The notes under the pieces are model-generated. The model searched no databases, had not been told where the DNA came from, and saw nothing but the letters and a program-made list of their open reading frames with translations. From assembly GCF_017873185.1 (NCBI RefSeq), contig NZ_JAGGJX010000001.1:620001-684000 (forward strand): DNA of 64,000 nt. Direction: 5' to 3'. Below, in pieces: positions 18,748 to 26,515 of the stretch. Each line of letters begins with the position of its first letter. Position 1 is the first letter of the stretch. The DNA comes from Metaclostridioides mangenotii (GTDB lineage Bacteria > Bacillota > Clostridia > Peptostreptococcales > Peptostreptococcaceae). Both the position numbers and the translations under genes were made by a program.

Positions 18748-18776
18748 ACTATAAGCAATAATTTCTTTAAAGTCAA
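18748..18776 (-). promoter_or_regulatory. promoter of the arsenosugar-type operon
   Basis: On the minus strand TTGACT (18771-18776) and TATAGT (18748-18753) are 17 bases apart, about 60 bases before the first gene. No other comparable promoter was seen inside the seven-gene run. Confidence 0.65.
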
Positions 18777-19028
18777 ATAATTAGAAGGTAATTGATTCAC
18801 TATACAAATTATCTATATATATTTTTTTATTATTTAAATTATCTATTGTTTAGTGATTAAAAATAATAAGCAAGAAATATGAAAAGTTGATATGCTTAAC
18901 ATGATATTATGCTTGTGGGAGGTGGAGTGAGTTATTACTATTGAATCTCTAAATCCATGATAAAATTATTTAACCAACTGATTGATTTATAATCTATGAT
19001 CTCTTAAATGTTTACACTAAAATGGATC

Positions 19029-19062
19029 GACAAAAAACGACAGTTTATTAAAAACTGTCGTT
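19029..19062 (-). terminator. terminator hairpin, minus strand
   Basis: AACGACAGTTT (19036-19046) pairs with AAACTGTCGTT (19052-19062) around a five-base loop. On the minus strand a T-rich tract follows. It could end the transcript of the small membrane peptide gene at 19298-19390. Confidence 0.65.
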
Positions 19063-19125
19063 AAATAATTCTACTTGTACTCTAGAATAGCTTCTATCTC
19101 TACTATTTCCACTTAGAACTATCGA

Positions 19126-19199
19126 CCTCGATCAAGATTAAATCAAATTTATTTCTAGTAATTTTAAATCTTAAATCGAGGCCCACTATTTTTTTATCT
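19126..19199 (+). terminator. imperfect hairpin followed by a T-tract
   Basis: CCTCGAT (19126-19132) pairs with ATCGAGG (19175-19181), with an inner AAGATT/AATCTT pairing. On the plus strand seven T follow after a few bases. No plus-strand gene precedes it, so it may end an unannotated short transcript. The evidence is thin. Confidence 0.35.
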
Positions 19200-19297
19200 T
19201 AATTTAAGTCAATATTTAATAAATCATATCTATCAGTATTATCTAGCATTATGTTAGTTATATATCTTGCTTTTTTAGCAAGTATGGTTTAAAAAAC

Positions 19298-19390
19298 TTA
19301 TTTAAGCACTTTTCTAGAAAACAACCCACCTAGAGTCGCCACAAATAAAATTACTCCTAAACCTATAAAAAACATTTTATTAATTTTCAT
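19298..19390 (-). CDS. small membrane peptide, 30 aa
   Basis: A 30-residue open frame with a strong GGAGGGG ribosome binding site six bases before its ATG. The peptide has a short basic start (MKINK), one hydrophobic helix (about residues 6-23, FFIGLGVILFVATLGGLF) and a basic tail (SRKVLK), as expected for a single-pass membrane peptide. I do not recognise a family. It stands alone in a gene-poor stretch. The ribosome binding site and the clean topology are the reasons to call it a gene. Confidence 0.55.
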   Translation of the reverse strand: MKINKMFFIGLGVILFVATLGGLFSRKVLK

Positions 19391-19697
19391 ATTTTTCCCC
19401 TCCAATTTTTGACATTGTACGTATCATTTTTACATATATTTTATAATATCAAAATTTTTCAGAAAATTCTATGAAAATAACGAAATAAATATAAAAATAC
19501 ATAATTTTGCTTCTAAATCTTCTTTTATACTATTGTATTCAATTATTTTCTACGATCTCCAATCTGTATAGGAAGATTTTTTCATTTACCCACGCATACC
19601 AAACGCCATTATAATATCCCGCTCATCCCACATTTTTTCAATTTCATTAAAACTTTTCAATGTATTGTTTATTTCTAAGTGGTCATACATACTTGTG
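19391..19697. other. non-coding stretch, nothing identified
   Basis: AT-rich DNA between the divergent small peptide gene and the membrane protein gene. No RNA gene, repeat or ORF with a ribosome binding site was seen. Confidence 0.4.
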
Positions 19698-19726
19698 TTG
19701 ACTTAATTATTCAAATTTTATATGAT
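19698..19726 (+). promoter_or_regulatory. promoter of the 133-aa membrane protein gene
   Basis: TTGACT (19698-19703) and TATGAT (19721-19726) are 17 bases apart, about 34 bases before the ATG at 19760. Confidence 0.6.
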
Positions 19727-19759
19727 TAATCTAGAAAATAGAAAGTAGGTTTAAACTTC

Positions 19760-20161
19760 ATGAAAAAAATTATCAATCACCTCTTAGCCTTTTTACAGTT
19801 TTCATTAATAGTGTACTGTATAGCTGTTCAGTACTTTACAGAAACAAGAATGGGAATGGTTAGGCATGTTATGTCTAAAAATATAGAATGGGCTACAAAC
19901 TATCCATTAGATAGTTTATTAAAGATTTTCAGCATAGTATTAGTTATATCGATTATATTCTCGATTTTATTAGTAGTAAAAAAACGAGCTAAAATCAGCT
20001 CATTAACATTAATAGTATTTTCATCATTATCCCTGTACTTTTTATATGCCTTTAGCGTTGAGAGCTACACAAGTTATTATTTTACTATTTTAGGATTGAT
20101 TGCTATTATTCTAGTTCAAGTACTGATGGTTTTAATTAATATAAGTAAAAAAAATAAATAG
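19760..20161 (+). CDS. membrane protein of unknown function, 133 aa
   Basis: A 133-residue protein with four predicted membrane helices (about 8-25, 53-72, 80-97 and 105-126). A loop of about 27 residues after the first helix contains RHVMSKNIEW. It has a basic C-terminus. I do not recognise the family. It has its own promoter and terminator, so it is a single-gene unit. The ribosome binding site (AAGTAGGT) is moderate. Confidence 0.6.
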   Translation: MKKIINHLLAFLQFSLIVYCIAVQYFTETRMGMVRHVMSKNIEWATNYPLDSLLKIFSIVLVISIIFSILLVVKKRAKISSLTLIVFSSLSLYFLYAFSVESYTSYYFTILGLIAIILVQVLMVLINISKKNK

Positions 20162-20168
20162 AAATATC

Positions 20169-20217
20169 ATAGCGTAGATATTAAGACATCATCTAATATT
20201 CACGCTATAATATTTTT
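20169..20217 (+). terminator. terminator of the membrane protein gene
   Basis: ATAGCGT pairs with the later ACGCTAT, with an inner GATATTA/TAATATT-type pairing, followed by a short T tract (ATATTTTT). It lies just after the stop codon. Confidence 0.7.
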
Positions 20218-20297
20218 AAAGGCTTTTTTCTAATTTCAATTAATGACAAAACATCCTCTAGCTCATATTGACTACTATATGTCATATTCAAAAATAA

Positions 20298-20343
20298 ATA
20301 AAAAGGCTTTCCAAAAATAACTATAATTTATTTTAGAAAGCCA
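20298..20343 (-). terminator. terminator of the DUF6506 gene
   Basis: On the minus strand GGCTTTCTAAAATAA pairs with TTATTTTTGGAAAGCC, followed by TTTTTATTTATTTTT. It lies directly after the stop at 20355. Confidence 0.85.
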
Positions 20344-20354
20344 TAGCTCAAATA

Positions 20355-20657
20355 TTAAAATTTAGAAAAGAAGTTATCAAATAAGCTGTCTTGCTCTGAC
20401 TTATGTACTACAAATCCGATAGCTACCTCGTTGTTTGTAAGGTCAATTATCTTTTGTGCTTCACCTTCACCAAATGCTCCACAAAGTTCTATTGCACCTA
20501 CTCCATCTTTTTGTAACTCTACTGCTTTTAAGTAAGCTTCTTTAAAATTTCTAACTGTACAGATATAAGTGACCTGATTTTTCGTTTCAAAACAGGCAAA
20601 GTGCTCATCAGGATTATAATGAGGTCCCATTAGCAAAAAAGCATATTTATTTTTCAT
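20355..20657 (-). CDS. DUF6506 family protein
   Basis: A 100-residue soluble protein that matches, from memory, the DUF6506 family. It starts MKNKYAFLLMGPHYNP and has the conserved GVGAIELCGAFGE segment with a cysteine. The function is unknown. The start at 20657 follows GGGAGTG; a start 30 bases upstream lacks a good site. It is a single-gene unit with its own terminator. Confidence 0.75.
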   Translation of the reverse strand: MKNKYAFLLMGPHYNPDEHFACFETKNQVTYICTVRNFKEAYLKAVELQKDGVGAIELCGAFGEGEAQKIIDLTNNEVAIGFVVHKSEQDSLFDNFFSKF

Positions 20658-20735
20658 AAAATCACTCCCATATTTTTTATTATTCACATACTATTTATTC
20701 TAGCATTTCAAAATATAAAAGTCATCTAATAAATA

Positions 20736-20776
20736 AAAAGCCCAAAGTTTAGATATAATCTAAGCTCTGGGCTTTA
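20736..20776 (-). terminator. terminator after tRNA-Leu
   Basis: On the minus strand AAAGCCCAGAGCTTAGATT pairs with the matching downstream arm ending TTGGGCTTT, followed by a T-rich run. It lies just after the tRNA. Confidence 0.85.
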
Positions 20777-20780
20777 GTAG

Positions 20781-20861
20781 TGCGGATGAAGGGAGTCGAA
20801 CCCCCACGCCAAAGGCGCTAGATCCTAAGTCTAGTGCGTCTGCCAATTCCGCCACATCCGC
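20781..20861 (-). tRNA. tRNA-Leu (anticodon UAG)
   Basis: A cloverleaf with acceptor stem GCGGATG/CATCCGC, a D-arm containing TTGGCAGACG, an anticodon stem CTAGA/TCTAG around the loop CTTAGGA (anticodon TAG), a long variable arm as in class II tRNAs, and the T-arm GGGGGTTCGACTCCC. The discriminator is A. The 3' CCA is not encoded. Confidence 0.97.
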
Positions 20862-20964
20862 TTATGTGATTTTTACCACTTTTATAGTGTACTATCTTTT
20901 GAACAATATTGCAAGTTTTTTTTATATTTTTTTAATGAAAGAAAGAAATATTAAAATTTATATT

Positions 20965-22707
20965 TTAAATCTTTATGCTCTCAGTTGTATCTTCAACACC
21001 GTCATTTACATCTACCTTTTTACCTAAAATTTGAATTCCAGCGAATACAGCTACAATTGCAACTGGTAAAACTATATATACAGGTAGTCCAAGTCCTACT
21101 GGGATATATCCAAATACAACTGATATTACTGCTGTAAAAAGTGCATAAGGCATCTGTGTCTTAACGTGGTCTATGTGATTACATCCCGCTCCCATCGATG
21201 AAAGAATAGTTGTGTCAGATATAGGTGAACAGTGGTCACCAAATATTGCTCCTGTTAGTACGGCACTTGTACTAGCTAGTATATAAGTCATTTCAGGATT
21301 CATTGAGTATGAAAGAGGTATCGCCAGCGGCATAAGAATACCCATTGTTCCATAAGCAGTTCCTGTTGCGAATGATATAATTGCTCCAAGTATAAATATT
21401 AACGATGGTAATAAGAAATTTGGAAGCGATCCCGACAATAATTTAATAAGGAATTTAGCTGTTCCAAGCTCTTTTATAATTGAACTTAAAGACCAAGCAA
21501 GTATTAATATTACTCCTGTTATAACTAATGTCTTCATACCGTCAACCCATACATCGATTGCTTCTGATACATTAAAGATCCTTTTAGATACAGCCATAAC
21601 TATAGCAACAATACTCGCTATAAATGCTGATTGGAATAATGCTAAAGAGGCATTTGAGGCACTAAAAGTCTCTTTTATAGCCGAAAATGAATACGGTGAA
21701 TTATTAAGTATGTTGATAAGTACTGTGTCATCTGAAGCCATTATCTCTGTGTATCCACTGTAGTAAAATGATATTAAAGCAACTACTACTAATGTACCTA
21801 TAGGAATTATTGCATTCCAAATGCTTAGTTTAACACCTTCTTTAGGAGCTAAATCATCCTCTTCTTTACTAGTGGCTAACTCAACATCTGATTTCTCTAG
21901 TCTTCTAGCTCTTATCTCTGCATCTCTCATGGGACCAAATTCTTTAAGAAGAACAGCTGAAATAACTATAAATACAAGTACTAATATATTATAAAATCTA
22001 AAAGGGATAGTCTGTATAAATACACCAAATGCGTCTACTTGAATTCCAATACTGTTGAAAGCATCGTTTATAAGCCCTACTTCAAGTCCAATCCATGTAG
22101 AAATAATGGCAAGACCTGCTACTGGTGCTGCCGTTGAATCTATTATAAATGCTAATTTTTCTCTTGAAATCTTCATTTTATCGGATACTGGTCTCATTAT
22201 TGGTCCAACTATCAATGAATTTGCATAGTCATCAAAGAATACTAAAAGACCTAAAAACCATGTAATAAGTTGTGTTCCTCTAGCTGTCTTAGCTTTATTT
22301 GCAAGTAACTCAGCAATAGCTCTTGCTCCACCCATCTTTGCAACTAGATTAATTACTCCCCCTATTGCAAGTACCTGTAGAATTATTCCCGCATTCCATG
22401 GGTCCGATAGAGATTCTACTGATCTGTTTACAAGATCTAAAAATGACTTGATAAATGCTATAAGAACATTGTTTCCACTAATTTGAAGTATAAAACTTCC
22501 AGACATTATTCCTATCATTAATGAAATTACTACGTTTTTAGTCATAAATGCCAATACTATCGCGACTAATGGCGGTATAAGTGTCAACACCCCATATTTT
22601 TGCGAATTAATAAGTGCTACATCGACTTCCTCTGCGAAACCTATAATAGTAAACATTGTAAATATAATTATCGTAGTCAAAATCGTATAAAGTTTTTTGT
22701 TTCTCAT
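20965..22707 (-). CDS. nhaC: NhaC-family antiporter, probable lysine transporter (copy 1)
   Basis: A 580-residue membrane transporter of the NhaC family. It has about a dozen hydrophobic helices and the conserved segments LVFFDDYANSLIVGP (about 157-171), STAAPVAGLAIISTW and GDHCSPISDTTILSSMGAGCNH. The N-terminus looks like a cleavable signal peptide (hydrophobic stretch then GFAEE). A lysine riboswitch sits in its leader. Lysine-riboswitch-controlled NhaC-type genes have been predicted to be lysine transporters (LysW), so I infer lysine or a related amine as substrate. It is closely similar to the next gene upstream and is probably its duplicate. Confidence 0.9.
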   Translation of the reverse strand: MRNKKLYTILTTIIIFTMFTIIGFAEEVDVALINSQKYGVLTLIPPLVAIVLAFMTKNVVISLMIGIMSGSFILQISGNNVLIAFIKSFLDLVNRSVESLSDPWNAGIILQVLAIGGVINLVAKMGGARAIAELLANKAKTARGTQLITWFLGLLVFFDDYANSLIVGPIMRPVSDKMKISREKLAFIIDSTAAPVAGLAIISTWIGLEVGLINDAFNSIGIQVDAFGVFIQTIPFRFYNILVLVFIVISAVLLKEFGPMRDAEIRARRLEKSDVELATSKEEDDLAPKEGVKLSIWNAIIPIGTLVVVALISFYYSGYTEIMASDDTVLINILNNSPYSFSAIKETFSASNASLALFQSAFIASIVAIVMAVSKRIFNVSEAIDVWVDGMKTLVITGVILILAWSLSSIIKELGTAKFLIKLLSGSLPNFLLPSLIFILGAIISFATGTAYGTMGILMPLAIPLSYSMNPEMTYILASTSAVLTGAIFGDHCSPISDTTILSSMGAGCNHIDHVKTQMPYALFTAVISVVFGYIPVGLGLPVYIVLPVAIVAVFAGIQILGKKVDVNDGVEDTTESIKI

Positions 22708-22758
22708 ATTTACTCCTCCTTTTATATTTTATGAATACAGATATTGCGACCTGAGAAC

Positions 22759-22793
22759 AAAAAAAACCTTAGGCTAAAGCACCTAAGGTTTTG
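22759..22793 (-). terminator. riboswitch-controlled terminator of nhaC copy 1
   Basis: On the minus strand AAACCTTAGGTGC pairs with GCCTAAGGTTT around a short loop, followed by eight T. It lies between the lysine riboswitch and the start codon, so it is the likely expression platform. Confidence 0.88.
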
Positions 22794-22837
22794 ATATACA
22801 TAAATCGACTACTTGAATAAAAGTATAATTCCTCAAA

Positions 22838-23000
22838 TGATAGCTCATCACAAATATATGTGACAGTTATGTATATATTCTATACATCCCCAGACTAATG
22901 ACCTTAAAGCATTGGTCATTGACTTCGGCAATATCTCCTTTTATGGCAAATCAACGTGCTTAACTCCTCACCATTACTAATAGATACTGCGCCTCTACCT
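22838..23000 (-). promoter_or_regulatory. lysine riboswitch (L-box), copy 1
   Basis: Read on the minus strand this leader shows the L-box landmarks in order: AGGTAGAGGCGC, then GCCGAAG, then CTGGGG, then ACTGTCAC with the matching GTGATGAGCTATC. Lysine binding should promote the terminator downstream and so reduce expression. Spacing and order agree with the second copy upstream of the neighbouring paralogue. Confidence 0.9.
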
Positions 23001-23063
23001 AGTATTCATTTATAATTCTTTAATATTGTTAACGTAATTAACATATATTTAACATCATGTTTC

Positions 23064-23092
23064 AGTATATATCATAATAATCCTTTTTTCAA
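23064..23092 (-). promoter_or_regulatory. promoter of nhaC copy 1
   Basis: On the minus strand TTGAAA (23087-23092) and TATACT (23064-23069) are 17 bases apart, placing the transcript start just before the riboswitch. Both hexamers are the same as for copy 2. Confidence 0.75.
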
Positions 23093-23144
23093 GTTAATTT
23101 AATATTTTTATATTATACTTTGTACAATAAAATTTCTTAAAAAT

Positions 23145-23174
23145 AAAAATAGCTTGGAGATTCAAGCTATTTTT
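23145..23174. terminator. terminator after nhaC copy 2
   Basis: AAAAATAGCTTG and CAAGCTATTTTT form a perfect stem around six bases. It lies just after the stop of the upstream copy and works in both directions. Confidence 0.88.
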
Positions 23175-23241
23175 ATAATTCTAATGTTATCTATTTTATT
23201 GTTTTTTTATTAAACTAATAATTTCAATTAAATATCTTTGG

Positions 23242-24978
23242 CTATTCAGCAATAGTTTTTTCAATCTCTACATCATCATCTTCTACACTCTTACCAAATA
23301 TTTGTATACCTATGAATATAGCTGCTAAGGCTAATGGTAATGCAATATATATTGGAAGCCCAAGTCCAACTGGTATATAACCGAATACAATAGTAATAAC
23401 CCCTGTAAATAGAGCGTAAGGCATTTGAGTTCTGACATGATCTAAGTGATTACAACCTGCTCCCATTGACGATAGTATAGTTGTGTCCGATATTGGTGAA
23501 CAGTGATCTCCAAATATCGCTCCTGTAAGAACAGCACTCGTACTTGCGATTATATAACCCATATCTGGATTCATTGAGTATGCAAGAGGTATCGCCAAAG
23601 GCATAAGTATTCCCATAGTTCCATAAGAAGTACCAGTTGCAAATGATATTATAGATCCAAGTACAAATATAAGCGATGGCAATAAGAAGTTTGGTAAAGA
23701 TCCAGATAACATTTGAATCATATATGCAGCTGTTCCAAGTTCATTTATAATTGAACTCAATGACCAGGCTAATATAAGTATTACACCTGTTATAACTAGA
23801 GTCTTCATCCCGTCGATCCAAACATCTATGGCTTCAGAAACAGTAAATATCTTTTTACCTGCTGCCATAGCTATACCTACAATACTCGCTACAAATGCAG
23901 ATTGGAATAGAGCTAACGATGCGTTAGAAGCACTAAAAGCTTCTTTAATAGCTATAAAAGAATATGGTGCATCTTTAAATAAAGCAGTAAGAGTCGCATC
24001 ACCAGATTCCTCAATTGCTGTATAACCACTGTAATAGAAAGATATAAGAGCTACTACTATCAATGTTCCTATTGGTATTATTGCATTCCAAACGCTTAGC
24101 TTAACACCTTCTTTAGGAGCTAAGTCATCTTCTACTTTACCTGATGAATCATAACCTGCAGATTTTCCACCTCTTCTCGCCTTGATTTCAGCATCTCTCA
24201 TTGGTCCAAAATCCTTAAGAAGTATTGCAGAAATAACTATAAATGCTAGTATCAGTATATTGTAAAATCTGAATGGTATAGTCTGTAAAAACACTCCGAA
24301 AGCATCTACCTCTATCCCTATGCTGTTAAATGCGTCATTTATTAGACCGACTTCAAGTCCAATCCAAGTAGAAATTATTGCAAGCCCAGCAACAGGAGCT
24401 GCTGTGGAGTCTATTATAAATGAAAGTTTTTCTCTTGAAATCTTCATTTTATCAGATACTGGCCTCATTATTGGACCGACTATTAAAGAGTTTGCATAGT
24501 CATCAAAGAAAACTAACAGTCCTAAAAACCATGTAATAAGTTGTGTTCCCTTTGCTGTCTTAGCTTTTCTAGCTAGTACCTCTGCTATAGCTTGGGCACC
24601 ACCCATTTTAGCAACCAGGTTAATTACTCCACCGATTGCAAGTACTTGCAAGATTATTCCTGCATTCCACGGATCAGATAACGACTCTATCGATCTATTT
24701 ACTAAATCCAAAATTGACAATATCAATGCAACAAATACATTGTTTCCAGTTACTTGAAGCACAAAGCTTCCTGCAACAACTCCAAGCATTAATGAAATAA
24801 CAACATTCTTTGTCACAAATGCTAATATTATTGCTACTAGTGGAGGTATTAATGTCAACACTCCAAATTTCTGTGCATTTATTGCTGCTACATCACTTCC
24901 TTCTGCAAACCCTATAACGGTAAACATCGAAAATATAATTATTGTAGTCAGAATTGTATATAATTTTTTATTCCACAT
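23242..24978 (-). CDS. nhaC: NhaC-family antiporter, probable lysine transporter (copy 2)
   Basis: A 578-residue paralogue of the downstream NhaC-family gene; most membrane segments are nearly identical by eye. The same motifs are present (LVFFDDYANSLIVGP, GDHCSPISDTTILSSMGAGCNH) and the N-terminus again resembles a signal peptide ending GFAEG. The differences cluster in the acidic loop near residues 275-290, the loop after FYYSGYT and the C-terminal tail. It has its own promoter, lysine riboswitch and terminator, so the whole unit was duplicated, not only the coding sequence. The substrate is inferred to be lysine from the riboswitch. Confidence 0.9.
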   Translation of the reverse strand: MWNKKLYTILTTIIIFSMFTVIGFAEGSDVAAINAQKFGVLTLIPPLVAIILAFVTKNVVISLMLGVVAGSFVLQVTGNNVFVALILSILDLVNRSIESLSDPWNAGIILQVLAIGGVINLVAKMGGAQAIAEVLARKAKTAKGTQLITWFLGLLVFFDDYANSLIVGPIMRPVSDKMKISREKLSFIIDSTAAPVAGLAIISTWIGLEVGLINDAFNSIGIEVDAFGVFLQTIPFRFYNILILAFIVISAILLKDFGPMRDAEIKARRGGKSAGYDSSGKVEDDLAPKEGVKLSVWNAIIPIGTLIVVALISFYYSGYTAIEESGDATLTALFKDAPYSFIAIKEAFSASNASLALFQSAFVASIVGIAMAAGKKIFTVSEAIDVWIDGMKTLVITGVILILAWSLSSIINELGTAAYMIQMLSGSLPNFLLPSLIFVLGSIISFATGTSYGTMGILMPLAIPLAYSMNPDMGYIIASTSAVLTGAIFGDHCSPISDTTILSSMGAGCNHLDHVRTQMPYALFTGVITIVFGYIPVGLGLPIYIALPLALAAIFIGIQIFGKSVEDDDVEIEKTIAE

Positions 24979-25041
24979 ATAACTTAAACCCTCTCCTTCT
25001 ATGCTGTGAATAAATTTGGTCGAGATTTTTATAGGGAAACT

Positions 25042-25073
25042 AAAAAAGCCTCAGGCTTAAACACCCAAGGCAT
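25042..25073 (-). terminator. riboswitch-controlled terminator of nhaC copy 2
   Basis: On the minus strand GCCTTGGG pairs with CCTGAGGC (two G-U pairs) around a short loop, followed by six T. It has the same position relative to the aptamer as in copy 1 but a different stem sequence. Confidence 0.85.
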
Positions 25074-25118
25074 AATCGACATATGCAAAATCAATATGTA
25101 TTATTTATAATTCCTCAA

Positions 25119-25285
25119 ATGATAGCTCACCACAAAATTTAATGTGACAGTTATGTATATATTCTATACATACCCAGACAAATGACCTAAAAGCTTCAGC
25201 CACTAACTTCGGCAACATCCCCTTTTATAGCAAATCAACGCGCTTTAACTCCTCGCTATTACTTATGGATACTGCTCCTCTACCT
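25119..25285 (-). promoter_or_regulatory. lysine riboswitch (L-box), copy 2
   Basis: On the minus strand the leader shows AGGTAGAGGAGCAG, GCCGAAG, CTGGG and ACTGTCAC with GTGGTGAGCTATC in the same order as copy 1. The core elements are conserved and the peripheral stems have diverged with compensating changes, which argues that both copies fold and function. Confidence 0.9.
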
Positions 25286-25317
25286 CAATTTTCACTTATT
25301 CAATTTTCACTTGCTTT

Positions 25318-25346
25318 AGTATAGCTTATAAATTGTTATCTTTCAA
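25318..25346 (-). promoter_or_regulatory. promoter of nhaC copy 2
   Basis: On the minus strand TTGAAA (25341-25346) and TATACT (25318-25323) are 17 bases apart. Two direct copies of AAGTGAAAATTGA follow near the transcript start. Confidence 0.75.
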
Positions 25347-25379
25347 GCGTATATATCTGAACATAAGGTTAAATTTCAC

Positions 25380-25967
25380 TTAACAATCATAGTCGACAAT
25401 CCACTCTTTTTTTATCTGCCAAACTGATGCTTGAACAGACTTAACACAAGAATAATCCCCAGATTTAATCTCTTCATTATGCAAAAATAATTTAGACCAA
25501 CTATCTGTAACCTGTTTCTTTAGCTGGGGGTAAAAACTTGTAAGCATTATATCACTGTCATGCTTAATGCCGTATTGTTTTAACATATCTCTAAATTCTT
25601 TATCATCATTTTTATCTTGAGCTATGTATTCTAAACTAAGAATTTTGTTCCAGTCGTACATATCAAAAAATAAGACTTCACCAATAGGAACTTCTAATTC
25701 TAAAATACTTGTATTCGGAAATCTCTCTAGGTTATACAAGTCTATAAAAACCCAGTATGGATACTCCGCTCTATCAGGTTTTTCTACAATTTTACTAGCT
25801 TCTTCAGCAAACCAGCTGTAGGCTGTAATAAATATCTTAGAACTCTCTTGATACTTTCTTTTAATAAATTCCTTTTTTGAAAAACATATTCCTTCTCTTT
25901 CAATGATATCTAAAACTGAATTGTTTAGTGAAGCAAATAACCTTACTGTATTACACTTGCTATCCAT
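25380..25967 (-). CDS. DUF3841 family protein (first of pair)
   Basis: A 195-residue soluble protein of the DUF3841 type. Recognisable features are the YSWF motif, the AEYPYWVF segment (a Tyr-Pro-x-Trp motif) and the C-terminal VWQIKKEWI. The function is unknown. The start follows GGGAGGT by nine bases and overlaps the end of the upstream paralogue by 25 bases, so the two are translated together. Confidence 0.78.
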   Translation of the reverse strand: MDSKCNTVRLFASLNNSVLDIIEREGICFSKKEFIKRKYQESSKIFITAYSWFAEEASKIVEKPDRAEYPYWVFIDLYNLERFPNTSILELEVPIGEVLFFDMYDWNKILSLEYIAQDKNDDKEFRDMLKQYGIKHDSDIMLTSFYPQLKKQVTDSWSKLFLHNEEIKSGDYSCVKSVQASVWQIKKEWIVDYDC

Positions 25968-26503
25968 TCACTTCTAACCTCCCATATGGTTCCGTATTTT
26001 TCTTTATTTTTATCAATAACAACAGAATCATCAAACAATAGATCCCAACTCTTTACGATTTCTTTTTTTATGCCAGGATAGAATTGAGACATATATGCCT
26101 GAGCATCATTAGTCCCATAAATCTTTAAAATTTCTTTATGCCTCTTCGAATCTTTTTCATCTTTTGGAATGTAAGAATAATTTAGTATAGTTCCCCACTT
26201 GTTTATATTTACGGGCATAATGATTTTTGGATCAAGTTCTAATTCTAATATTACAGTGTCTTTGCTAGGCAACATAGTCGCTTCTTTAGATAGCGACACC
26301 CAAATTGGATACTCAGCATCTTTTGGCCTTTTTATACTTTTTGAGGCTTTGTCTACATACCAATCATACACTTCAAGTACCAAGTTAGCATGTTCTTTAA
26401 GGTCCTTTTTTATGTACTCTTTTTTTGCAATGTATCTACCAGTTTCTTGAAGTTCATTTAGCACATTTACATGCTGCTTTGACCACACAATAATCTTATC
26501 CAT
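25943..26503 (-). CDS. DUF3841 family protein (second of pair)
   Basis: A 186-residue paralogue of the downstream DUF3841 gene with the matching motifs YDWYVDKAS, AEYPIWVS and TIWEVRSEWI. The ATG at 26503 is preferred; another ATG at 26515 sits too close to the AAGGA site. The pair probably arose by tandem duplication and might form a heterodimer. No nearby gene gives a clear hint of function. Confidence 0.75.
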   Translation of the reverse strand: MDKIIVWSKQHVNVLNELQETGRYIAKKEYIKKDLKEHANLVLEVYDWYVDKASKSIKRPKDAEYPIWVSLSKEATMLPSKDTVILELELDPKIIMPVNINKWGTILNYSYIPKDEKDSKRHKEILKIYGTNDAQAYMSQFYPGIKKEIVKSWDLLFDDSVVIDKNKEKYGTIWEVRSEWIASVIQ

Positions 26504-26515
26504 TTTAAACTTCAT

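Larger units (their letters stand above)
18777..19297. other. gene-poor region with several hairpins
   Basis: No convincing protein gene is seen. It holds the hairpins listed separately and a strong AG-rich ribosome-binding-like sequence (GGGAGGTGGAG near 18916) followed by only a five-codon frame. A weak CTTGC/GCAAG hairpin lies near 19266-19283. Confidence 0.4.

Noticed and set aside
18916-18945. Short GTG-started frame after GGGAGGTGGAG
   Set aside because: It ends after five codons; too short to support as a gene.
22838-23000. T-box leader as an alternative for the NhaC leaders
   Set aside because: No T-box sequence (TGGN-binding bulge word) was seen, and the L-box landmarks match in order in both copies.
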